NCBI GenBank assembly: GCA_012798365.1
Contig: JAAZNH010000095.1
Span: 1 to 6,267 of the forward strand
Origin: Methanomicrobiales archaeon
GTDB lineage: Archaea; Halobacteriota; Methanomicrobia; Methanomicrobiales; Methanospirillaceae
Length of the DNA: 6,267 nucleotides
Direction of reading: 5' to 3'
The notes below the pieces were generated by a model. It was not told the origin of the DNA. It saw nothing but the letters and a program-made list of their open reading frames with translations, and did not search any database. Position numbers and translations under genes: made by a program. Shown piece by piece: positions 1 through 6,093 of the stretch. Within the stretch, counting starts at the first letter, position 1; every line of letters starts with the position of its first letter.

Positions 1-2039
1 AGATAATGCTTCGACTCCTGTAATGCCCGGGCTACCGCTTTCTGGCGGGTCACATCATGGAGCGATTCTATTGCACCGACAATCGCACCGGCGTGGTCAA
101 AAAGCGGTGTTGCCGTAAGCCAGAAGTCGACCCGGGTCCCATCCGGCCGCTGCATTTCCGCTTCCGCCATAACCGTATGATCATAACGGCGATGCTGGGG
201 ATACAGCCTTGTGATCGTATCCCGGTCATTGTGCAGCACCAGGTCGATGAGGACCGGGCGGGCTTTTCCATAGAACCAGGCTGCATACGCATAATCGCCC
301 TTGCCAAGAATAGATCCCGCCGGTATCCCGGTCAGTTTTTCCATGGCCCGGTTCCATGCAGTAACCCGGCCCTGTGCGTCAATGACCATCGTGGGATCCG
401 GCAGGAACCCGATGATGTCTGCCAGACGACGGTTCGTATCCATCAGTTCATGTTCCGCATGTTTCCGTTCCGTGATGTCCCGCCCGATAACCTGGAGTCC
501 GGTAACCTTACTGTTCTCGATGACAGGTGTTGCGGAGAATTCCACGATAGCATATTCCCCGTCTTTTTTTCTCATGCGGAGCAGGATCTCTCCGGTCGTG
601 TGATCCTCAAGAACCCGCGGGACGGTCTCCACCAGCAGCCGAATATCATCCGGGTGGATGAAAGAATGCGGCATCTCTCCGACGATCTCTTCCGGATCGT
701 ATCCCAGGATTCTTTTGACAGACGGGGACACATACAATGATTTCCCGGTGATATCGGTAAGAAGGATAATGTCTGAACTTCGTTCCGCAACGCCGCGGAA
801 CTGCTGTTCGCTCTTCTGCAGGGCATGCTCCACGTTCTTCCGGTCCGTGATATCGCTGATTATCCCCACAAGCCCCTGGATGGTGCCCCCCGTATCCGTT
901 AAGGTTGCCTTGTTGAAGGTGACATCATGGAGGGAGCCGTCGGCATACTTCACCGCGGCTTCATACACCTGGCTTCCGGCGGCGTCAAGGAGTATTTTAT
1001 CCTGTGCATAATAGATATCCGCAAGATCCTTTGGCGCAATATCAAACACCGATTTTCCAATCAGGTTCTTCTTTGAAACGCCGATGTATCGTTCAAATGC
1101 GGTATTGGAACCGGTGTAGAGCCCGTCTTTATCCTTGTAAAAGATCGGGTTCGGGATTGTCTCAAGGATCTGCTGAATAAACCGGTCATGTTCCGTGATC
1201 TGTTTTTCGTGCTCTTTTTGTACTGCCTCTGCCTGTTTGCGCCCGGTAATATCCTCAAACACAGCCACGAAATATCCTTTCTCAGGACTGAAGACCGAGA
1301 CCTTCAGCCACTGTTTCAACGGTTTGAAATCAACCTCGAATGCTTCCGGTTTTCCGGTTGCCGCAACACGCACATAGATGTCAAACAGTTCCGGGTTGAG
1401 TTGGCGGATATCCGGTATCGCTTCAAGCACCCGTTTTCCTTTAATATTGGCAAGGCAGGTCAGCTTCCCGAAAGCAGCATTCACGTCAAGATAAACCCAG
1501 TCTGCGGGTTCGCCCGTTTCGGTATAGATCATCCTGCAGTAGGCAAATCCCTCCAGCATATTCTCAAAGAGCGTCCGGTATTTCTTCTCACTTGCTTCAA
1601 GGGCCCGCTTGTCCGATGACAGGTGCTCGGACAGATATGCAACAACCGCAGCAACTCCCGCGAATACAAAAAACCGCAGCCAGGCCCCGATCACCACATC
1701 AAAGGCGCCGCCTTCGAAAAAGTACACAAGCCAGACATAGGCAAGGGCAAGCAGAGTCGCGATGAGAAAACCCCGGTACTGGTAGCGGTAGGCAAGGAGG
1801 ATGATGGGGAAGTAGAAGAGGTGCATGAAGATGATCGTGATGCCATGGGAGAGGCAGTAGACCGTCATGAGCAGGACTGCGGCGGTGCTGGCGATGATGA
1901 GAAAAACCCACACCCGTTCATCCAGCGACAGGAAGGGAGATGGTTCCAGGGCTGGCCCGGACCGGCCCGCAGGTACCGGGTCTGCGCCGGAAACGCGTTT
2001 GACAGCATTCTTTTCGCCTGTTTTGTTTTCTCCTGCCAT
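1..2039 (-). CDS. Membrane-bound multi-PAS sensor protein, probably a histidine kinase (C-terminus outside window)
   Basis: The frame is open from the start at 2039 to the window edge (679 codons, no stop). After a hydrophilic stretch of about 40 residues come four predicted membrane helices (about 44-64, 66-84, 88-108, 115-136), the second holding an HLFYFPI motif. Four PAS-like units follow: about 149-269, 284-400, 407-526 and 533-665. Three of their ends carry the usual DIT-x-RK signature (DITGRK, DITDRK, DITERK) and the fourth ends DVTRQK. The fourth is the variant with a long Y-P-x-HR insertion. A kinase domain is expected downstream but is not visible, so the kinase call is inference. 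Two start codons lie six bases apart (2045 and 2039). TGAGG abuts the first but sits six bases from the second, so 2039 is preferred. Its membrane module is paralogous to that of the divergent gene at 2286. The ligand is unknown. Confidence 0.88.
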   Translation of the reverse strand, partial: MAGENKTGEKNAVKRVSGADPVPAGRSGPALEPSPFLSLDERVWVFLIIASTAAVLLMTVYCLSHGITIIFMHLFYFPIILLAYRYQYRGFLIATLLALAYVWLVYFFEGGAFDVVIGAWLRFFVFAGVAAVVAYLSEHLSSDKRALEASEKKYRTLFENMLEGFAYCRMIYTETGEPADWVYLDVNAAFGKLTCLANIKGKRVLEAIPDIRQLNPELFDIYVRVAATGKPEAFEVDFKPLKQWLKVSVFSPEKGYFVAVFEDITGRKQAEAVQKEHEKQITEHDRFIQQILETIPNPIFYKDKDGLYTGSNTAFERYIGVSKKNLIGKSVFDIAPKDLADIYYAQDKILLDAAGSQVYEAAVKYADGSLHDVTFNKATLTDTGGTIQGLVGIISDITDRKNVEHALQKSEQQFRGVAERSSDIILLTDITGKSLYVSPSVKRILGYDPEEIVGEMPHSFIHPDDIRLLVETVPRVLEDHTTGEILLRMRKKDGEYAIVEFSATPVIENSKVTGLQVIGRDITERKHAEHELMDTNRRLADIIGFLPDPTMVIDAQGRVTAWNRAMEKLTGIPAGSILGKGDYAYAAWFYGKARPVLIDLVLHNDRDTITRLYPQHRRYDHTVMAEAEMQRPDGTRVDFWLTATPLFDHAGAIVGAIESLHDVTRQKAVARALQESKHY

Positions 2040-2161
2040 TTTCATCCTCACATTTTCTGCATCCGGACACTATCCTGCTGCGGGCTTTGAGGTGCCCTCC
2101 TCTACCCGGCAATGGTATCTCCGCAGGCACACCGGAAGACAGGGTTCTGACACTTGACTAG

Positions 2162-2182
2162 TAGTACTCCGGTACTATAAGG
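2162..2182. promoter_or_regulatory. Inverted repeat overlapping possible TATA boxes in the divergent sensor promoter region
   Basis: TAGTAC (2162-2167) and GTACTA (2172-2177) form a perfect 6-bp inverted repeat with spacer TCCG. The right arm runs into TATAA on the plus strand. On the minus strand the same bases read CTTATAGTACC (2182-2172), a plausible TATA box for the leftward sensor gene, which would give a leader of about 110 bases. An operator covering a promoter is one reading. Promoter and operator roles are inferred from position and sequence only. Confidence 0.35.
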
Positions 2183-2250
2183 ATATTGCCGGCCGTTCCC
2201 GCGGGCAGGATCTATGGTACGCCATTTCCGCACCGGCCGGAAAGGGCAGG

Positions 2251-2260
2251 AAAATTTTAT
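2251..2260 (+). promoter_or_regulatory. Possible TATA box for the PAS membrane protein gene
   Basis: The A/T-only decamer AAAATTTTAT stands out in GC-rich sequence. Its centre is about 30 bases before the ATG at 2286, roughly where an archaeal TATA box would lie for a transcript starting at or just before the start codon. No Shine-Dalgarno motif precedes that ATG, which fits a leaderless or very short-leader mRNA. It deviates from the TTTATATA consensus, so the call is tentative. Confidence 0.4.
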
Positions 2261-2285
2261 CAGGGGCCGCACTAATCACCACACC

Positions 2286-2987
2286 ATGCAGTGTGTAATT
2301 CCCGAATCTTTGAGGAACACGCCGGCAAAGATCGGTGCGCTGGTGCTCCTGTCCCTCTTTCTTGGGTTTCTGACCATCTTCTGCCTGGGCAGGAATACCC
2401 AGGTTGTCTTCACCCATCTCTACTATATTCCCATCATGCTCGCTGCATTCTGGTTCCAGAAAAAAGGCGTGCTCTATGCTATCGGTGCGTCCCTGTTTTA
2501 TGTCTGGGCGGTTATCACGTTCAGCATTACCGATACCCAGGTCGTGCTTGCCGCTCTTGCCCGGGCGCTCTTCTTTGTTGGTATCGCCCTTGTCATTGCC
2601 ATCCTCTCGATCGTGATCCACCGGCAGAAAGATGAGATCGAACAATCGGAGGAGCAGTTCCACGCCATCTGGGATCACATCCAGGCCGGCATCATCCTTA
2701 TCGATGCAGAGACCCGGACCATCATTGCCGCAAATCCCGAGGCACAGAATGCCCTGGGATTTTCTGAAGATGAGATGAAAGGGCATATCTGCCATAAGTT
2801 CATCTGCCCGTCCGAGGAAGGGAAATGCCCGGTCTGTGATCTCGGCCAGACCGTGGACCGGTCAGAACGCCGGATCATCACCCGGGGCGGGAAGGAGATC
2901 ACGGTACTCAAGACCGTGACAGACCTGACAATCCGAAAAAAGCGGTGCCTTGTCGAGACGTTCATTGACGTGGCGATGGGAAAATAA
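2286..2987 (+). CDS. Membrane-anchored PAS protein with Cys/His-rich motif and no output domain
   Basis: The product is 233 residues. Four predicted membrane helices lie at about 17-35, 40-57, 60-81 and 88-111, with an HLYYIPI motif in the second. A short charged linker leads into one PAS domain (about 119-229). That domain carries C169-H170, C174, C181 and C184 in the pattern CH-x3-C-x6-C-x2-C, followed by the DLGQTVD-x-SER segment known from related PAS domains. The chain stops four residues after the normal PAS end (ETFID), where kinases usually continue into DITERK and a catalytic region. It may act through a partner or be a shortened sensor. An ATG at 2214 would add 24 basic residues, but it lies before the likely TATA box, so 2286 is preferred. 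A metal or redox role for the cysteines is inference. The neighbouring kinase gene converges on it from the right. Confidence 0.8.
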   Translation: MQCVIPESLRNTPAKIGALVLLSLFLGFLTIFCLGRNTQVVFTHLYYIPIMLAAFWFQKKGVLYAIGASLFYVWAVITFSITDTQVVLAALARALFFVGIALVIAILSIVIHRQKDEIEQSEEQFHAIWDHIQAGIILIDAETRTIIAANPEAQNALGFSEDEMKGHICHKFICPSEEGKCPVCDLGQTVDRSERRIITRGGKEITVLKTVTDLTIRKKRCLVETFIDVAMGK

Positions 2988-2997
2988 TCTCATTATT
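2983..2997 (+). repeat. Short AT-only hairpin spanning the stop codon of the PAS protein gene
   Basis: AATAAT (2983-2988) and ATTATT (2992-2997) pair perfectly around the loop CTC. The stop codon TAA (2985-2987) lies inside the left arm. It could help end transcription between two convergent genes, but a 6-bp stem of A-U pairs is weak and no T-run follows. Confidence 0.3.
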
Positions 2998-3018
2998 GCA
3001 TCGGGAAAACGGGGTGCG

Positions 3019-3036
3019 TGCAGAAGGCAATCTGCA
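3019..3036. repeat. Small inverted repeat in the convergent intergenic spacer
   Basis: TGCAGA (3019-3024) pairs with TCTGCA (3031-3036) around a six-base loop, in the 79-base gap between the convergent stops at 2987 and 3067. It is too weak to call a terminator with confidence. The rest of the gap shows no gene. Confidence 0.25.
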
Positions 3037-3066
3037 AAATGATCCGCAGCAGGGATACCAGATCGT

Positions 3067-4374
3067 TCAGGGAGATGGCAGCTCATTGTACGTTCCCCGC
3101 ATGGCACAGGATCCGGCAGGTTTCCGGGGCAGGCGGATACGAAATGCGGTCCCGTCTTTGGGAAGTTTCTCAATCGTACCATCCAGCTGCTGGACAAGCC
3201 CGTTGATGAGGATCTGGCCGACACGGTCAGGATTCTCCCAGTCATACCCTGCGGGAAGGCCGATGCCGTTGTCACAGTAGCAAAGCACAAGCCCCATATC
3301 CTCTTCTTCGGCTTTCAGGCTGATCGTACCTGTCCTGGCACCGGGAAATGCATGTTTTATCGAGTTGGCAAAGAGCTCGTTAAGGATAAGCCCGAGCGGG
3401 ATTGCCGTGTTAATGTCAACAAAGATGTCCTGAAGTTCCAGATTAACAGCAATCTTCTGTGGAGGTACCTGGTACAGGGTGAACAGGGTTGACGGGATCT
3501 GCCGGATAAAACCGTTTATGTCAATATGCGAGAAGTCCCGGGCTGCAAAAACCATCTCGTGGATCTTCGATATGGTCCGGATCCTGTTCCGGCTCTCCGA
3601 TAATACCAGCTGCAGGGAGGGGTCGGTCACCTTGTGGGACTGGATCGAAAGCATGCTTGAGATGATCTGGAGGTTGTTCTTCACCCGGTGATCCAGTTCG
3701 CGTACAAGGAGGGACTTCTCATCCAGCTGGCTCCGGATAACCTGCTCGGCTGCCTTGCGCTGGTTCACTTCCTCAGCAAGGTTCCGTGCCGTCATCTCCA
3801 GGTCACGGGTCCGTATGCGGACACGCTCCTCAAGCTCTTCATTCATCAACCGCAGTTCCTCATCAAGACGAAGCGTCTGGTCATGTTCATGCCGGAGATC
3901 GATAAGGGCTGCTTCAAGTTTCCGGTGCGTCCGGGCATTCACGAGAGAGAGACCGCAGACACCAGCAATAGCAAGAGCCAGCGAGAGATACCGCTCCTGG
4001 TACTCGGGGAACGCGATCCCGTGGACTTCAATGATACCAACGATCTCCTCCTTGAAGGGAATCGCAACCCGGAATCCTCCCGGGATCGTGTCAGGTACCC
4101 CCCGGCGGGCATCCGGCCGGCCGGAATCCGGCGCAGGGAACTCGGCGGTCCATCCGGGGGCTGACCGTTCCTCGGGCCAGATGAGTGTTGATCGCAGGAT
4201 ATCCTGCTCCATAACCCGGAAAATGATGCATTTCGGTGCAAAAAGCAGGGAGAATATTTCCAGGATACGGTGCTGAACCGCGTCCTCATCAAGCACGAGG
4301 GTCAGCTGGGAGCACAGGTCGAGTGCCATCGCGTATTCCGCTATCTGCTGTGATGAGGTATCCGGCATCTCCAC
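3067..4374 (-). CDS. Soluble GAF-domain sensor histidine kinase, HisKA_2 type
   Basis: The product is 435 residues from the GTG at 4374. Order: a GAF-like domain (about 12-146, ending GVCGLSLVNA), a charged coiled coil (about 148-215), a HisKA_2 dimerisation region with the phospho-acceptor His229 in ELDHRVKNNLQ, and a HATPase_c domain. The ATPase N-box is NELFANSIKHAF (key Asn337) and the G1 box is DNGIGLP (Asp368). No membrane helix is predicted, so it should be cytoplasmic. Such kinases autophosphorylate on His and pass phosphate to a response regulator, none of which is visible here. The second glycine box reads VGQILI where relatives usually show a GLxL-type motif. The frame stays open upstream to 4600, with a weakly placed TTG at 4431 as an alternative start (454 residues) and an ATG at 4368. 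GTG is chosen because GGAGGAG lies seven bases before it. The signal sensed by the GAF domain cannot be read from sequence. Confidence 0.9.
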   Translation of the reverse strand: MEMPDTSSQQIAEYAMALDLCSQLTLVLDEDAVQHRILEIFSLLFAPKCIIFRVMEQDILRSTLIWPEERSAPGWTAEFPAPDSGRPDARRGVPDTIPGGFRVAIPFKEEIVGIIEVHGIAFPEYQERYLSLALAIAGVCGLSLVNARTHRKLEAALIDLRHEHDQTLRLDEELRLMNEELEERVRIRTRDLEMTARNLAEEVNQRKAAEQVIRSQLDEKSLLVRELDHRVKNNLQIISSMLSIQSHKVTDPSLQLVLSESRNRIRTISKIHEMVFAARDFSHIDINGFIRQIPSTLFTLYQVPPQKIAVNLELQDIFVDINTAIPLGLILNELFANSIKHAFPGARTGTISLKAEEEDMGLVLCYCDNGIGLPAGYDWENPDRVGQILINGLVQQLDGTIEKLPKDGTAFRIRLPRKPAGSCAMRGTYNELPSP

Positions 4375-4381
4375 CAGGGAA

Positions 4382-4388
4382 CTCCTCC
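4382..4388 (-). promoter_or_regulatory. Shine-Dalgarno site deciding the histidine kinase start
   Basis: GGAGGAG on the minus strand ends seven bases before the GTG at 4374, matching the anti-Shine-Dalgarno end of archaeal 16S rRNA. It is 13 bases from the ATG at 4368, a poorer spacing, and lies downstream of the TTG at 4431, which has only GAGG two bases ahead. Confidence 0.55.
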
Positions 4389-4518
4389 GGCAACCTGGCG
4401 CCGGGGTGTTGCTACTCTGACTTCCGGCCAAATCCTCATGAATGTTTCGACCATGAGAAAGCCGCGTGACCAGGGGATACGAGGGGAGGACCCGGCTGAT
4501 CTCATCACGGTTCCCGCT

Positions 4519-4561
4519 GGGAGAGAGAACGAGGGAGTGAATGGGACGGGGATGAAAAAAA
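4519..4561 (-). terminator. Probable pyrimidine/T-rich terminator of the small membrane protein gene
   Basis: About 40 bases after the stop at 4600, the minus strand shows a run of seven T (4561-4555) followed by a pyrimidine tract. Of the 43 bases, 38 are pyrimidines on that strand. Archaeal transcription often ends at T-runs without a strong hairpin, and no strong stem is visible here. The tract also lies upstream of the histidine kinase gene on the same strand, so it would insulate that gene. Confidence 0.5.
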
Positions 4562-4599
4562 CTGGAAATGCCGTCAGTCCTGGCGGAGGCTAAGGCAGA

Positions 4600-4950
4600 T
4601 CAGGTCACGGGCAGGAGATGGTTGACAAGGATGACCGCCACCAGCCAGAAGAGGAATGCCCCGCCAAGGCTCGGGAGGACCGGGTACCGCCCCATTAGAT
4701 ACCAGAGCACGAGGATGAAAAAGAGCGTGGGGATGGCAAACCAGAACATGGAGATGAGCAGCTGCCGGGAGGTTGCCTCACCGGCTTCGCTGAACGTGAA
4801 GATGAAGGCAAGCAGGGTCGTGATGGGGGCTGCTGCAAGGATGCCCCCGTACTTCGGGTCAACCTGCAGGGCAAGATACATGACACCGGCAATGACGCTG
4901 CCGCCGACAAGGAAGCGGATGGCAAGATAGGAGAGATCCATATGCTGCAT
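4600..4950 (-). CDS. Small four-helix membrane protein, GlpM/DUF3147-like
   Basis: The product is 116 residues with four predicted membrane helices (about 7-27, 34-53, 63-84, 91-111) and short loops. The core from the GGILAAAPITTLLAF segment through MFWFAIPTLFF to the last helix resembles GlpM and DUF3147 membrane proteins, as I remember those families. The biochemical role is poorly defined, and the link of GlpM to glycerol metabolism in bacteria should not be carried over here. The frame extends to an ATG at 5055, but that would add a non-hydrophobic 35-residue tail and lies upstream of the likely TATA box. ATG 4950 sits about 24 bases from that box with no Shine-Dalgarno motif, which suggests a leaderless mRNA. 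ATG 4941 (113 residues) is the alternative and aligns best with the family start. It is divergent from the YcaO gene. Confidence 0.8.
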   Translation of the reverse strand: MQHMDLSYLAIRFLVGGSVIAGVMYLALQVDPKYGGILAAAPITTLLAFIFTFSEAGEATSRQLLISMFWFAIPTLFFILVLWYLMGRYPVLPSLGGAFLFWLVAVILVNHLLPVT

Positions 4951-4970
4951 ACGCGTTTTGCGCAGGAGCT

Positions 4971-4979
4971 GATATACCC
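4971..4979 (-). promoter_or_regulatory. Probable TATA box of the small membrane protein gene
   Basis: The minus strand reads GGGTATATC, with TATAT at 4976-4972. The centre is about 24 bases from the ATG at 4950, the spacing expected between an archaeal TATA box and the transcription start, so the message may begin at the start codon. Confidence 0.45.
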
Positions 4980-4989
4980 GTGGATGAAA

Positions 4990-5009
4990 CCGGGGCCGTT
5001 TGTCCCCGG
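4990..5009. repeat. Inverted repeat between two divergent TATA boxes
   Basis: CCGGGG (4990-4995) and CCCCGG (5004-5009) form a perfect 6-bp inverted repeat with an 8-base spacer. It lies between the leftward TATA box (4972-4976) and the rightward one (5031-5038), about 14 and 22 bases from them. A binding site for a regulator of both genes is possible; a chance GC-rich palindrome is also possible. Confidence 0.3.
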
Positions 5010-5030
5010 ACGCCGGGAAAAAATGGGCAT

Positions 5031-5038
5031 GTATAAAC
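5031..5038 (+). promoter_or_regulatory. Probable TATA box of the YcaO gene
   Basis: GTATAAAC is preceded by a purine-rich stretch (GGGAAAAAATGGG), as expected for a BRE-TATA pair. Transcription would start near 5060, giving a leader of about 40 bases with a GC-rich CCGG-repeated segment (5069-5082) and the ribosome binding site. Confidence 0.5.
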
Positions 5039-5091
5039 CCCTGCAGCGAGCACATACAATAGAGTGAACCGGCACCGGCCGGAACCCCCCT

Positions 5092-5096
5092 GGTGA
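5092..5096 (+). promoter_or_regulatory. Shine-Dalgarno site of the YcaO gene
   Basis: GGTGA matches the archaeal Shine-Dalgarno consensus and lies four bases before the ATG at 5101. It supports that start, and the product then begins just before the family's N-terminal conserved region. Confidence 0.55.
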
Positions 5097-5100
5097 TGCC

Positions 5101-6093
5101 ATGCAGCTGAAATCCTGCAAGAAGACCTACAACAACGAGACGCAGCGGGCCACCCCGCTTGACAAGACGCTTGAGCGCATCGAACCCCTTGTGCCGGCGG
5201 CTGGCATAACCCGTGTTGCAGATATCACCAGCCTTGACAGGATCGGAATCCCGGTCTTCTCCTGCATCCGCCCGACTGCCATGGATGGCGCCATCACGGT
5301 CTACAACGGCAAAGGCGCAACCGTCGAGGAGTCCCGGATCTCGGCCATCATGGAAGGCATCGAGCGTTACTCATCCGAGATGCACGACCGCAGGCCGGAA
5401 CTGGCTCCCTACCAGGAGATGCAGATGCGGGGTCTCAATGTCCTTGACCCAAATGACCTCATCCTCCCGCAGGCTGCGGACCTGGACCGGCTTATGTCAT
5501 GGACGGAGGGCTGGGACATTGTCAGCGACCAGCCAGTCTGGGTCCCGTCCCACGCGGTTTTCCACCCGATGCCCCGCAATTATATGGGCCCGTTCCGGAC
5601 CAACACCAATGGCCTTGCTTCCGGCAACACGTTTGAAGAAGCCGTCTTCCACGCACTCTCCGAAGTGATCGAGCGCGATGCCTGGTCGCTTGTCGAGGCC
5701 TGCAGGAATACCGGCCCGGCAGTGACCGGCATGACCGACCCGGCAATTCTTGCCATGCAGGATAAGTTTGCCAAAGCCCAGGTCGACGTGATTGTGAGGG
5801 ATATCACCAGTGATATCGGGATCCCGACCATGGCAGCGGTTGCCGATGATGTGCTGCTGAAGGATCCGATGCTTTTGACCATCGGCATCGGGACCCACAC
5901 CAGTGCACGCATCGCGGCGATGCGGGCGCTCACCGAAGTTGCCCAGAGCCGGCTTACCCAGATCCACGGCGCCCGCGAAGACACAACCCTTGCAGAGATG
6001 AGAAAGAAGATGGGCTATGACCGGGCCAAGCGGATCAACGGCTACTGGTTCCGGGACAACGGGACGCTTGACTACAGCAGGGTAACCTCTTAA
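5101..6093 (+). CDS. ycaO: YcaO-family protein, methanogenesis marker protein 1 (cut short by an in-frame TAA)
   Basis: The open part encodes 330 residues. YcaO enzymes activate a backbone amide with ATP. The methanogen members, with TfuA, are known to form the thioglycine of methyl-coenzyme M reductase. Visible motifs are S78-x2-S81-A-x2-E85-x2-E88-R89, then N170-G171-x-A-x-G with E180, E188 and E191-R-D, and the R-A-x-T-E279-x2-Q282-x-R segment. These are the Glu-rich helices that hold Mg-ATP in the family. The segment GIGTHTSARIAAMRA is also typical. The usual product is about 400 residues, so 330 is too short. TAA at 6091-6093 follows RVTS, and the frame then continues with the missing conserved C-terminal part (see 6094-6267). 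As written the gene is probably broken; a base error or readthrough are alternatives. A tfuA gene would be expected just beyond the window. Family assignment is firm; activity is doubtful. Confidence 0.9.
   Translation: MQLKSCKKTYNNETQRATPLDKTLERIEPLVPAAGITRVADITSLDRIGIPVFSCIRPTAMDGAITVYNGKGATVEESRISAIMEGIERYSSEMHDRRPELAPYQEMQMRGLNVLDPNDLILPQAADLDRLMSWTEGWDIVSDQPVWVPSHAVFHPMPRNYMGPFRTNTNGLASGNTFEEAVFHALSEVIERDAWSLVEACRNTGPAVTGMTDPAILAMQDKFAKAQVDVIVRDITSDIGIPTMAAVADDVLLKDPMLLTIGIGTHTSARIAAMRALTEVAQSRLTQIHGAREDTTLAEMRKKMGYDRAKRINGYWFRDNGTLDYSRVTS

Noticed and set aside
57..740. 227-residue plus-strand open frame
   Set aside because: It is antisense to the well-supported multi-PAS sensor, and its translation has no domain or hydrophobic pattern of a real protein.
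2230..2242. 13-base repeat GCACCGGCCGGAA, also at 5072-5084, upstream of two rightward genes
   Set aside because: CCGG-rich words are very common in this sequence (for example near 4108-4130 inside the kinase), so one repeated 13-mer is near chance expectation.
2175..2795. 206-residue minus-strand open frame opposite the PAS membrane protein
   Set aside because: It has low-complexity charged composition and no recognisable domain, and it lies antisense to a clear membrane-PAS coding sequence. It is a shadow frame.
3688..4276. Overlapping plus-strand open frames of 158 and 173 residues
   Set aside because: Both are opposite the GAF-HisKA_2 kinase. The second is rich in Arg/Ser, typical of shadow frames in GC-rich genes.
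4951..5055. N-terminal extension of the GlpM-like protein from ATG 5055
   Set aside because: The extra residues are not hydrophobic, are not part of the family as I know it, and would be encoded upstream of the probable TATA box.
5800..5817. Perfect 18-base palindrome-like repeat GATATCAC-CA-GTGATATC
   Set aside because: It lies within YcaO codons for DITSDI. GATATCAC is the usual spelling of Asp-Ile-Thr here and recurs in the PAS domains, so codon choice explains it.
5497..5984. Minus-strand open frames of 134 and 156 residues
   Set aside because: They are antisense to conserved YcaO motifs and show no family features of their own.
6091..6093. Pyrrolysine or selenocysteine recoding at the YcaO stop
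   Set aside because: Pyrrolysine uses TAG and selenocysteine TGA; this codon is TAA.
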